Of a DNA stretch of 64,000 nt, positions 9,881 to 18,316 are shown in pieces (within the stretch, counting starts at the first letter, position 1; each line of letters begins with the position of its first letter). The notes under the pieces are model-generated. The model ran no database searches. It was not told the DNA's origin and saw only the letters and a program-made list of their open reading frames with translations. Source of the DNA: Paenibacillus sp. MSJ-34 (GTDB lineage: Bacteria; Bacillota; Bacilli; Paenibacillales; Paenibacillaceae); assembly GCF_018918005.1 (NCBI RefSeq), contig NZ_JAHLPR010000019.1:33355-97354 (forward strand), given 5' to 3'. Both the position numbers and the translations under genes were made by a program.

Positions 9881-10170
9881 AAAACAAAAAATCGCCCCTA
9901 GTAACAGGGACGATCTCTAACATCGCGGTACCACCCTGGTTATCGCCCTTATGCAGCTCTTTGCGAGCGCATGCAGCGATCTCCTCGTATAGCCGTTAAC
10001 GTCGGCCGGCCGGCGGATTTGCCCGCACTCCGAAATCAGCTTTCGGCCATCCTTCATGCAAAAACTCTCGCAGCCTGCGAACGCGAACCTAAGCGGCCGC
10101 GCACGCGGAGTTTTCTCTCTGGATCATGGTCTATGGCTTACTTCATTTCATCATCGTTTTCATATTTTTT
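9881..10170 (-). promoter_or_regulatory. T-box riboswitch leader of alaS
   Basis: The minus strand carries the T-box antiterminator core AGGGTGGTACCGCG at 9937-9924. It is followed by a terminator stem (9914-9891, ATCG/CGAT around CCC/GGG) and a T-rich run at 9890-9881. The upstream part has Stem I-like elements, including AGTAAGCC and CCAGAGAGAAAAC. One GCU triplet at 10040-10038 lies in the region where an alanine specifier could be, but I cannot assign it with certainty. The leader sits directly before alaS, which fixes the likely ligand as tRNA-Ala. Confidence 0.93.
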
Positions 10171-10177
10171 CATTTAC

Positions 10178-10206
10178 AGTATAGCTACCTCGCTTCATCC
10201 TGTCAA
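10178..10206 (-). promoter_or_regulatory. Sigma-A promoter of the alaS T-box leader
   Basis: On the minus strand TTGACA (10206-10201) is followed by a 17-base spacer and TATACT (10183-10178). The TGA inside the -35 hexamer is the stop codon of the upstream transporter gene, so promoter and gene end overlap. Confidence 0.88.
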
Positions 10207-11270
10207 ATCGTCTTTCTCCGCACATAATAAGTAAATATATGCTGCAGGATGACTTTCATCGCCGCGAAGAACGGCACCGCCAAAATTAAGCCGATCACCC
10301 CGGCAATCTCCCCTCCGACGAGCAAGGCGAAAATAATGAGCAGAGGATGCAGGTGAAGCGTGCGTCCGACCACTTGCGGCGAGATGACGTTGCTCTCGAG
10401 AATTTGGCAAATCATGTTCACCAGAGCGACGAGCAGCACCATCTTGAGCGAGATCGTCGACGCCATAATAATGGCCGGCGCCGCCCCGAGAAACGGGCCC
10501 AAATAAGGAATGATATTGCAAATCGCCACCACCGCGGCCAGCAGCAGCGGATAAGGCATGCCGATGATCCAATAGCCCAAATAGGCCAATATGCCGATAA
10601 TGAAACAAACGATGAACTGGCCGCGGATATAGTTGCCGAGCGCTTCGTCGATATCTTTCAGCAGCATGACGGTATGTTTGCGATGCGATTTCGGAACGTA
10701 TTTCAATGCGGTGCGTTCGAAGACGTCGAAATCCTTCAAAATATAAAAAATAAGGAATGGAATAATAAACGCGATAAACAGTACGTTCAGCGTCGCTCCG
10801 ATATTGTTCATAAAGTCGGAGATGCTTTGGGCCAGCTTGTTCTCCAGTTGTACGGTCCATTTCATAATGCCCGTGCGCACGCCTTGCGGCAAAAACGATT
10901 GGTTCAAGTCGTCGACAATGCTTTGCGCGCGCATCGTCAATTCCGGAATATGTTCGTTCAATTCCTGCAGCTGCTTCATAAACATCGGAATTAAATTCAT
11001 TATGATTACCGTCATCGTCGTCAAAAAAACCGCATAAATAAGCAGCACCGCCATCGTGCGCGGCACCTTGCGGTCTTTGAGCAAACCGACGATCGGATTC
11101 AAGACGTAGGAAATGATCATCGCGATAATAAACGGAGCCAGCACCGCCTTCAAAAAATCGTAAACGCCGACGATGAGCGGTTTGATCAACAGCAGCATAT
11201 ATAAAATCAGCAAGCCTAGCAATGTATAAATGCCGTACGTAAACAGACGGCTCTTCGTAAACCGTTCCAA
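10203..11270 (-). CDS. AI-2E family transporter (YrrI-like membrane permease)
   Basis: This 355-residue polytopic membrane protein belongs to the AI-2E exporter/UPF0118 family. It has two N-terminal membrane segments, a large loop, and the conserved C-terminal blocks (IIPYLGPFLGAAPAIIMA, ISPQVVGRTLHLHPL, GGEIAGVIGLILAVP). Substrates of this family are mostly unproven; some members act as sodium/proton antiporters. It starts at TTG 11270 with GGTGGTGA upstream. The B. subtilis counterpart yrrI also precedes alaS. A nearly equal-length open frame on the same strand is its out-of-frame shadow. Confidence 0.88.
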   Translation of the reverse strand: MERFTKSRLFTYGIYTLLGLLILYMLLLIKPLIVGVYDFLKAVLAPFIIAMIISYVLNPIVGLLKDRKVPRTMAVLLIYAVFLTTMTVIIMNLIPMFMKQLQELNEHIPELTMRAQSIVDDLNQSFLPQGVRTGIMKWTVQLENKLAQSISDFMNNIGATLNVLFIAFIIPFLIFYILKDFDVFERTALKYVPKSHRKHTVMLLKDIDEALGNYIRGQFIVCFIIGILAYLGYWIIGMPYPLLLAAVVAICNIIPYLGPFLGAAPAIIMASTISLKMVLLVALVNMICQILESNVISPQVVGRTLHLHPLLIIFALLVGGEIAGVIGLILAVPFFAAMKVILQHIFTYYVRRKTI

Positions 11271-11341
11271 TGCCGTTCACCACCGTTCGTCACTTGAGCT
11301 CTACTCTAAAGTATATGTACAAGGGTACGAATTTACACGGC

Positions 11342-11395
11342 AAAAAAAACGCCCCTTCAACCGGAACCTCGCACAGGTTGCGGCGAAAGAGCGTT
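11342..11395 (-). terminator. Terminator after the zinc-ribbon gene
   Basis: On the minus strand AACGC...GCGTT closes an interrupted stem containing CCG/CGG and AACCT/AGGTT, followed by eight T residues (11349-11342). It separates the PRC-barrel/zinc-ribbon pair from the AI-2E-type transporter gene. Confidence 0.85.
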
Positions 11396-11421
11396 GGAAA
11401 CGGCGGTCGCGTCCATTTCGC

Positions 11422-11634
11422 TTACGTCGACAAATGTATATGGGACACGTCCTGCGGCAATTCCTCGCTGAAGAACAAGTCGTCAAGCGAGCTGAGCGTA
11501 CCGTCTTCTTCCACTTGAAAGACGGACATCTTTTCCCCGTTCACCGTCAATTCGATAAAGCAGCCCCAACAATAAAACTGGTGGGAGCCGATTTTGCCGA
11601 TGTCTTTGGAATTGCAATTTGGGCACCTCAACAT
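11422..11634 (-). CDS. Small zinc-ribbon protein of unknown function
   Basis: This is a 70-residue protein with two cysteine pairs (CPNC near the start and CWGC about 20 residues later) that can form a zinc ribbon, followed by an acidic tail. I do not recognise a defined function. Start ATG 11634 has AGGTGG 8 bases upstream; an in-frame GTG at 11646 overlaps that site. It follows the PRC-barrel gene immediately and ends before a strong terminator, so the two are probably co-transcribed. B. subtilis has a small gene at the same place. Confidence 0.7.
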   Translation of the reverse strand: MLRCPNCNSKDIGKIGSHQFYCWGCFIELTVNGEKMSVFQVEEDGTLSSLDDLFFSEELPQDVSHIHLST

Positions 11635-11646
11635 ATAAAATTCCAC

Positions 11647-12168
11647 CTATCCGTTAACAAGAGTAATGATTTTCTCCAGATGCTGCTCGCAATGCTCCGG
11701 AACGATAACCGCATCTTGCCCAATCTTCATATCGGCGGAATAACGCAGCCATCTTCTTCCTTCCATGAGATCTGAAATAAAACCATCCGAAATTTCCAAT
11801 CCTATCATTGTATTACCCATTTTGGGATCAAAGTAAACGTCCGTTACGCTCCCCAACCGCGTTCCGTTCGCGGTCACAACCGGAAGGTCCCTGACTTTTC
11901 CGTTTCCGTTCAAAAATGTATGTTGTATATCGACAGCTTCCGTCTGGCGGACAGCCTGTTTATTGACAATCATTACGGCATCTTCGCCGTAAGCAATTAC
12001 GTCATTCCACAATACCGTCTTGACTGTTGAGGAAAATAACCGTTTACCTTCAAGTTCGAGACCTTGGATCTCCCAAGTTTCCGTCAACAAAAAATCTTTC
12101 ACTTTACCGACCTGCTTACCCTTCTCCACTTCCAAGACGGATAAACCGATCATTTCCTGTAATCTCAC
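11647..12168 (-). CDS. PRC-barrel domain protein (YrrD-like)
   Basis: This 173-residue protein has two PRC-barrel-like halves: LQEMIGLSVLEVEKGKQVGK at the N-terminus, and RDLPVVTANGTRLGSVTDVYFDPKMG in the second half. PRC barrels usually bind RNA or proteins; the role of YrrD is not established. The start is GTG 12168, with a GGAGG site about 14 bases upstream, rather far. In B. subtilis yrrD lies by recD2 (yrrC); no recD2 is present here. Confidence 0.8.
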   Translation of the reverse strand: MRLQEMIGLSVLEVEKGKQVGKVKDFLLTETWEIQGLELEGKRLFSSTVKTVLWNDVIAYGEDAVMIVNKQAVRQTEAVDIQHTFLNGNGKVRDLPVVTANGTRLGSVTDVYFDPKMGNTMIGLEISDGFISDLMEGRRWLRYSADMKIGQDAVIVPEHCEQHLEKIITLVNG

Positions 12169-12293
12169 GGCGTTAGGGCGCCTCCTCGTTCGGTTTGTAG
12201 ATTGATCTTATACGCATATCGTTTTCATGCTGTACGACCTTGTCACCGACGTGTTCGTCAATTCATCCCCCCTTCTCTTTTCGAAAAAAAGCC

Positions 12294-13445
12294 CTAATTT
12301 TTTTTACGTATCCGTTCTACAATGGTTGCAATTTTTTGGGCGGCGATTTCCACGTCTTTCATAGTATTGCCCAAACCGAAACTAAATCGTACCGCCGAAC
12401 GCAACACCGGCTCCGGAAGCTTCATCGCGACAAGCACATGCGAAACTTCCAGCGATCCGGACGTGCATGCGGAGCCGCTCGAAGCCGCAATCCCCTCCAT
12501 GTCCAAATTCATCAGCATCGTTTCCGTCGGAACGTCCGGGAAGCTGACGTTTAAGATATGCGGCAAATGCTCGGTGGGATGACCGTTTACGACGACCCGG
12601 TCGGCGCCTAGTGACTCACGCAGCAACCGAAGCATCGCTTCGCGCAGTTCCGTAAGATGCCGCGCATGTTCCGCAATATTCGAAGCGACAAGCTGTACTG
12701 CCTTGGCAAACCCGATAATGCCGGCAATATTCTCGGTGCCGGCTCGACGTTTGCGCTCCTGCAGCCCGCCGAACAGCAGCGGGTCGATGTTGGCGCGGCG
12801 CGAAACGTAAAGCGCGCCTACGCCTTGTGGTCCGTTTATTTTATGGGATGAAAAACTCATGAGGTCTACGGGAAGCTCGTCTAAATCGAGCCGCGTCATG
12901 CCGAGCGCTTGAACGGCGTCGACATGGAACAAAATGCCGCGCGCCCGCGCCAGCTCTCCGATCGGTTCGATCGGTTGCAGCGTGCCGACTTCGTTGTTCC
13001 CGTACATGATACTGATCAGGAACGTATCCGGGCGAATGGCGGCTTCGATTTCGTTAACGTCCACTTGTCCGGTGGAATCGACCGAAACGAAGCTGACTTC
13101 GTACCCCATTCGTTCCAATTGATTGCATGTGTGCAATACGGCGTGATGCTCGACAGAGGAAGTAATGATATGTTTTTTGATGCCCCTCATGGCGGATGCC
13201 GCTCCGAACAGCGCCGTATTGTCGCTTTCGGTGCCTCCGCCGGTAAATACGAGTTCGTTAGATTGACAATGCAGTTGTTGTGCGATTTGATCCCGCGCTT
13301 CGCTGAGAGCCCGCTTGGCAGCGCGACCGAACGAATGCACGCTCGAAGCGTTTCCGTAATGATCGCGCATATAGGCGAGCATCGCTTCGATCACTTCGGG
13401 ATGCATCGGGGTTGAAGCGGAATGGTCTAAATATATGGGTGCCAT
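12294..13445 (-). CDS. Cysteine desulfurase (IscS/NifS type, YrvO-like)
   Basis: This PLP enzyme takes sulfur from cysteine and would pass it to MnmA for 2-thiouridine in tRNA, as B. subtilis YrvO does. It is 383 residues. The PLP lysine is K202 in SSHKINGPQG, the PLP contact GGTESDN is at about 70-76, and the active cysteine is C327 in SSGSACTSG. Start ATG 13445 has GGAGA upstream. It follows cymR by 68 bases on the same strand. In B. subtilis mnmA directly follows this gene; here mnmA is divergent on the other side of cymR. Confidence 0.93.
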   Translation of the reverse strand: MAPIYLDHSASTPMHPEVIEAMLAYMRDHYGNASSVHSFGRAAKRALSEARDQIAQQLHCQSNELVFTGGGTESDNTALFGAASAMRGIKKHIITSSVEHHAVLHTCNQLERMGYEVSFVSVDSTGQVDVNEIEAAIRPDTFLISIMYGNNEVGTLQPIEPIGELARARGILFHVDAVQALGMTRLDLDELPVDLMSFSSHKINGPQGVGALYVSRRANIDPLLFGGLQERKRRAGTENIAGIIGFAKAVQLVASNIAEHARHLTELREAMLRLLRESLGADRVVVNGHPTEHLPHILNVSFPDVPTETMLMNLDMEGIAASSGSACTSGSLEVSHVLVAMKLPEPVLRSAVRFSFGLGNTMKDVEIAAQKIATIVERIRKKN

Positions 13446-13513
13446 CCAAGTTGTTCTCCTACTCCTAAATATAAGTACAAAAAGGTCAAAAGGGGGCTTC
13501 TTGAACGACCTTT

Positions 13514-13933
13514 CTAAATATAGAACATATAACTGTCCTGGACGCCTTCGTCCTTATAAGCGATTAAATCGGCCAATGTCGTCGAATCGAGCACTTGGGC
13601 GATTCCGTCGCGAATGCGCAGCCATAAATCCCGTTTGGCCGGATCGTCTTCTTCCGTGAAATCGACCGGTGAAATGGGGCCTTCCAACACGCGAATGACA
13701 TCGCCCGCGGTAATCTGCTCCGCTTCTTTCGCCAGCGTGTATCCCCCGTACGCCCCCCGCACGCTCTTCACGAGTCCGGCGTTGCGCAGCGGAGCTACAA
13801 GCTGCTCCAAGTAATGTTCGGATAACTGGTTTTTCTCGGCAATGCTTTTTAAAGAAATCGGCCCTTCGCCGAATTTGGCGGCTAATTCCATCATAATAGT
13901 CAGGCCGTAACGGCCCTTCGTCGATATTTTCAA
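13514..13933 (-). CDS. cymR: Rrf2 family transcription regulator CymR
   Basis: This is a 139-residue Rrf2 regulator: an N-terminal winged helix (KGRYGLTIMMELA, SIAEKNQLSEHYLEQLV, SVRGAYGGYTLAK) and a C-terminal dimerisation helix. It lacks the three-cysteine cluster of the iron-sulfur IscR type, which fits CymR, the master repressor of cysteine metabolism that acts with CysK. It starts at TTG 13933 with GAGGTG 7 bases before. It lies next to the cysteine desulfurase, as in B. subtilis, and faces mnmA across a 242-base gap. Confidence 0.9.
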   Translation of the reverse strand: MKISTKGRYGLTIMMELAAKFGEGPISLKSIAEKNQLSEHYLEQLVAPLRNAGLVKSVRGAYGGYTLAKEAEQITAGDVIRVLEGPISPVDFTEEDDPAKRDLWLRIRDGIAQVLDSTTLADLIAYKDEGVQDSYMFYI

Positions 13934-13974
13934 AAAAAGGCACCTCTTTCATGATTTTGAAACTATGTATTCCG

Positions 13975-13980
13975 ATTATA
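13975..13980 (-). promoter_or_regulatory. Candidate -10 box for cymR
   Basis: A perfect TATAAT lies about 40 bases upstream of the TTG start of cymR on the minus strand. A matching -35 hexamer is not clear; the region at the right distance reads TATGTT. Confidence 0.5.
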
Positions 13981-14030
13981 CACCTATGATTAATGTTAAC
14001 ATATTTATCTCTTGTATGGGCAAAAAATCG

Positions 14031-14059
14031 TTGACATATTCATGAAAAAATTTTAGTAT
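14031..14059 (+). promoter_or_regulatory. Sigma-A promoter of mnmA
   Basis: TTGACA at 14031-14036, a 17-base spacer, then TAGTAT at 14054-14059. The start codon of mnmA lies about 115 bases downstream, leaving a long AT-rich untranslated leader with no recognisable riboswitch. Confidence 0.8.
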
Positions 14060-14160
14060 CTTTCGATACGAAATGATGCTTTTTAACATATCAGACGAAC
14101 GTAATTCGTAAGAAGTTGCATGTTGTGATAAAATATGATTTAGTTTTTACACTTTCTTAG

Positions 14161-15303
<1,143 letters not shown>

Positions 15304-15324
15304 AGAGGAAAGGAGTCGAACCAC

Positions 15325-16071
15325 ATGGTCGTATTAAAATCCCCCGCCGAAATCGAACAAATGAAAAAAGCGGGGCAGATCGTGGCGGCATGCCATCGCG
15401 AAATCGCTAAAATGATCAAGCCGGGCGTTTCGACCTTGGAAATTAACGATATGGTTGCCGGCCTCATTACGCAATTGGGCGGGAAACAATTTACGAAAGG
15501 CTATAAAGGCTATCCCAGCGAGACTTGCGCATCCGTTAACGATGTGATCGCCCACGGGTTCCCGGACAAAAAACCGCTCCAAGACGGCGATATCGTTACG
15601 ATCGACGTTGTCGTCGAAGCGGACGGCTGGTTCGGCGATTCCGGCTGGACCTATCTGGTCGGAAACGTATCCGACGAAGCGCGCCGCTTGGTGGAAGTGA
15701 CGAAGGAATGTTTGTATTTGGGCATTGAACAAGCGGTGCCGGGCAATCGGATCGGCGACGTCATGCATGCGGTGCAGCAGCATGCGGAGAAGAACGGCTA
15801 TTCCGTCGTTCGCGACTTGCTTGCACACGGCGTGGGCCGGTCGTTGCACGAAGAACCGAACATGGTGCACGTCGGGAAGCCGGGCAGAGGCTTCCGGTTG
15901 AAGGAAGGCATGGTCTTTACGATCGAACCGATGATCAATCAAGGAACCTACGATATCTTTATCGACGACGACGGCTGGACGGCAAGAACGTTTGACGGCA
16001 AATTGTCGGCGCAGTTCGAGCATACGATCGCCATTACGCAAGACGGCCCGGTCATCTTAACGGCGCAATAA
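15325..16071 (+). CDS. map: Methionine aminopeptidase, type I
   Basis: This removes the initiator methionine from nascent proteins. It is 248 residues, a bare pita-bread fold without the N-terminal zinc extension. Metal ligands and motifs are visible: ASVNDVIAHGFPD, VTIDVVVEADGWFGDSG, HGVGRSLHEEP, FTIEPMIN and QFEHTIAIT. ATG 15325 has AAGGAG 9 bases upstream. It lies 21 bases after mnmA and is likely co-transcribed. It need not be the only copy in the genome; Firmicutes often carry another beside secY. Confidence 0.95.
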   Translation: MVVLKSPAEIEQMKKAGQIVAACHREIAKMIKPGVSTLEINDMVAGLITQLGGKQFTKGYKGYPSETCASVNDVIAHGFPDKKPLQDGDIVTIDVVVEADGWFGDSGWTYLVGNVSDEARRLVEVTKECLYLGIEQAVPGNRIGDVMHAVQQHAEKNGYSVVRDLLAHGVGRSLHEEPNMVHVGKPGRGFRLKEGMVFTIEPMINQGTYDIFIDDDGWTARTFDGKLSAQFEHTIAITQDGPVILTAQ

Positions 16072-16111
16072 CGAATCTGCCTCTATTCTGAACATATAAT
16101 TGGGTGATCGG

Positions 16112-17341
16112 ATGAAACTATTCAAGTTAAACGGCTTCCCTCGGGAAGCCGGCGTTTTTATTTTTGCAAGTTTTGTCAACGCGCTGGGCAGCGCTTTTAT
16201 GTGGCCGTTGACTACGCTTTATGTATACACCTTTTTCGAACGGCCGCTGGCCGACGCCGGCTTCGTCCTCCTCCTTTACTCGCTTGCGGGCATTATAGGG
16301 CAATTGCTGGGAGGGATGCTGTACCATCGTTTGGGCGTGAAAAAGCTCATCGTCGGCGCGCTCGCGCTGGCGGCGGCGATGCAATTCTCGCTCATGCTGA
16401 CGGATCGGTTCGCCGTCTATGCGATCATTATGACGGCGCTAGGACTGTTCAGCTCCGCCTCGATGCCGGCGATCCAGGCGTTTATCGCTTTCCGTTGGCC
16501 GGGCAGCAGCCGCGAGATGTTCAACGCCACCTATGTCGGCAACAATATCGGCGTTGCAATCGGCACGGCGCTCGGCGGCTTGGTTGCCAACTATTCCTTC
16601 CAACTCACATTCATGCTGAACGGAACGACATCGGTCTTATTCGCCGCCTTTTTCTATTTTTTCCTGCGGACGATGAAGACGGATCAGTTGCCGGACAAAT
16701 CGGCCAGAGGACTGCGGTCGGGACGAGCCGTCCGCGCTTTTCGACTGCTCATTCCCTACAAGCTTTATCTGTTTGTCGGGCTCGGCAGTCTGTTCGTTTG
16801 GTTTTCAAACTCCATGTGGGGAACGGGAGTCGCGCCGTTTTTGTATGACGAAGGGATGGATCTTTCCGCGTACAGCTTGCTGTGGACGATCAACGGCGTA
16901 CTGATTTTCGTCGGCCAGCCTGTCATTATGTTAATCAAAAAATTTGCGGCCCGAAGCTTGACTTCCCAATTGACGGCGAGCGCCGTGTTTTATTTGCTCG
17001 GCTTTATGATTATTTTGGCCAATCATAGCTATGTCTTCATCGTGCTGGGCATGATCGTTACCACCTTCGGCGAAATGCTGATCGGCCCGACGGTTCCCGC
17101 CTTTATTACCGAGAATGCCGGCGGCGATTCTCCGTTCTATCTCGGCATCACGGGCGGCATCGGCAGCGTCGGCCGCGTGCTCGGACCTTATATTCTTGGC
17201 ATCATGTACGATTCGGGAGGCATGACGCAGGTCAGTTATGTCGCCGTGATCGGCTCAGCCGTCGCGGTCGCCTTTTTCATAATGCACGCTTCATTCCATC
17301 GCGCCAAGCGTTCCGCCGCCTCGGTTACGCTGGACCGGTAA
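16112..17341 (+). CDS. MFS transporter, drug-exporter-like
   Basis: This is a 12-helix major facilitator protein of 409 residues. It carries a motif-A-like GGMLYHRLGVKKLI between helices 2 and 3. The C-terminal half is typical of exporters (FGEMLIGPTVPAFITENAGG). The substrate cannot be inferred. The open frame begins at TTG 16100; ATG 16112 lies just after GGGTGAT and is preferred. It follows map by 40 bases and ends in a hairpin shared with the convergent fluoride-channel gene. Confidence 0.85.
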   Translation: MKLFKLNGFPREAGVFIFASFVNALGSAFMWPLTTLYVYTFFERPLADAGFVLLLYSLAGIIGQLLGGMLYHRLGVKKLIVGALALAAAMQFSLMLTDRFAVYAIIMTALGLFSSASMPAIQAFIAFRWPGSSREMFNATYVGNNIGVAIGTALGGLVANYSFQLTFMLNGTTSVLFAAFFYFFLRTMKTDQLPDKSARGLRSGRAVRAFRLLIPYKLYLFVGLGSLFVWFSNSMWGTGVAPFLYDEGMDLSAYSLLWTINGVLIFVGQPVIMLIKKFAARSLTSQLTASAVFYLLGFMIILANHSYVFIVLGMIVTTFGEMLIGPTVPAFITENAGGDSPFYLGITGGIGSVGRVLGPYILGIMYDSGGMTQVSYVAVIGSAVAVAFFIMHASFHRAKRSAASVTLDR

Positions 17342-17353
17342 GGGGGCTTACCG
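17336..17353. other. Hairpin spanning two convergent stop codons
   Basis: CGGTAAG (17336-17342) and CTTACCG (17347-17353) form a 7-bp stem with a GGGG loop on the plus strand. The stem holds both the TAA of the MFS gene and the TAA of the fluoride-channel gene. No T-run follows on either strand. Confidence 0.55.
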
Positions 17354-17701
17354 CGATACAACGATGCCGAACCAGGCAAATGCGGCGCAAACCGCAACGG
17401 AGCCGACAATATATGCGGCGGCATGGAAATACCGCTTCGATTCCAACAATTGCAACGTTTCATAACCGAAAGTGGAAAATGTCGTAAAAGAACCGCAAAA
17501 GCCGATGCCCGCCAGCGCATAAACCCAATCGTGAACGCTTGGTCCGGCGCCTGACAAGCAACCGAGCGCAAACGAGCCGGCGACGTTCACGAGCCACGTT
17601 CCCCAAGGAAACGGGGAATGCGCCCGGGACGCGACCCATTGCCCGATCCAGAATCGGGCAATCGCGCCGCAGACGCCGCCCAAACCTACCAACCATATCA
17701 T
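17348..17701 (-). CDS. crcB: Fluoride channel subunit FluC/CrcB (second of pair)
   Basis: This four-helix fluoride exporter subunit has 117 residues. It has the Fluc motifs: GGVCGAIARFWIG, the conserved asparagine in GTWLVNVAGSFALG and the pore-phenylalanine block GFCGSFTTFSTFGYE. The open frame extends upstream to 17794, but ATG 17701 overlaps the stop of the upstream crcB (ATGA) and has GGGGAG before it. Tandem crcB genes usually encode partners of opposite topology that form one heterodimeric channel. Confidence 0.92.
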   Translation of the reverse strand: MIWLVGLGGVCGAIARFWIGQWVASRAHSPFPWGTWLVNVAGSFALGCLSGAGPSVHDWVYALAGIGFCGSFTTFSTFGYETLQLLESKRYFHAAAYIVGSVAVCAAFAWFGIVVSR

Positions 17702-18117
17702 TCGTGGTCTCCCCTTTCCGCGGATGCGGGCCGTTTCCAGGCTTGTCCCGCCCGGCCCAATACAATGCCCGCGCCGGCCAGCAACAGGCCGCAAACGACG
17801 CTGCCGAGCGAATAAAGCAAAGCGAGACCCGGCTGCCCGCGCTCAAACAGCCGCACCGTTTCGACGGAAAAGGCGGAGAATGTCGTAAACGCTCCCGTAA
17901 ACCCGGTTCCGACGAATAGCCGCAGTCCGGGCGCAACGGGCAGACGCTCCGACGTAACCGTAAAAAACCAGCCGAGAAACAAACAGCCGAAGAGATTGAT
18001 CGCAAAAGTCGTTCCCGGAAACTTCCCCGCCTCCGTTACAAAGGCGAGTCCTATCAAATAACGGGCCAAAGCCCCGAATCCGCCTCCGATTCCGACGGCG
18101 GCCATTTTCTTTATCAT
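17698..18117 (-). CDS. crcB: Fluoride channel subunit FluC/CrcB (first of pair)
   Basis: This is the first of a crcB pair, 139 residues with four membrane helices. Motifs are GGGFGALARYLIG, TFAINLFGCLFLG and GFTGAFTTFSAFSVE, matching fluoride channels. It overlaps the second crcB by 4 bases. The 200 bases upstream show no fluoride riboswitch core; they hold an inverted repeat at 18198-18216 and a TATGAT/TAAAAT-type -10 region near 18160. Confidence 0.92.
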   Translation of the reverse strand: MIKKMAAVGIGGGFGALARYLIGLAFVTEAGKFPGTTFAINLFGCLFLGWFFTVTSERLPVAPGLRLFVGTGFTGAFTTFSAFSVETVRLFERGQPGLALLYSLGSVVCGLLLAGAGIVLGRAGQAWKRPASAERGDHE

Positions 18118-18197
18118 GACGCTCTCTCCTGTCCATATGATGGCTGTTTCTCATTTTATCATATCTTGTTGGACACGCGCAGAGACGTAAAGCGCCT

Positions 18198-18216
18198 TTT
18201 TGGAATAGCTCCAAAA
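18198..18216. promoter_or_regulatory. Inverted repeat upstream of the crcB pair
   Basis: TTTTGGA and TCCAAAA flank a 5-base spacer. The repeat lies about 80 bases upstream of the first crcB gene, in the gap between it and the convergent end of the CNNM transporter gene. It could be an operator or part of a weak terminator; the sequence does not decide. Confidence 0.4.
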
Positions 18217-18316
18217 TGTGGAGTTGATTTGTGGGTATAGCGACTTTTGCGTATACTACCGGTAAAAACTACCGTTAATTTCTTCCACATCGACAGCCTA
18301 GAATAAGTCCCATATA

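Noticed and set aside
10195..11283. A 362-codon frame on the minus strand overlapping the AI-2E-type transporter
   Set aside because: The product is arginine, histidine and aspartate-rich without hydrophobic segments; the other frame encodes a clear membrane protein family. It is an out-of-frame shadow.
18118..18316. Fluoride riboswitch before the crcB pair
   Set aside because: The conserved crcB-motif core was looked for on the minus strand and not found.
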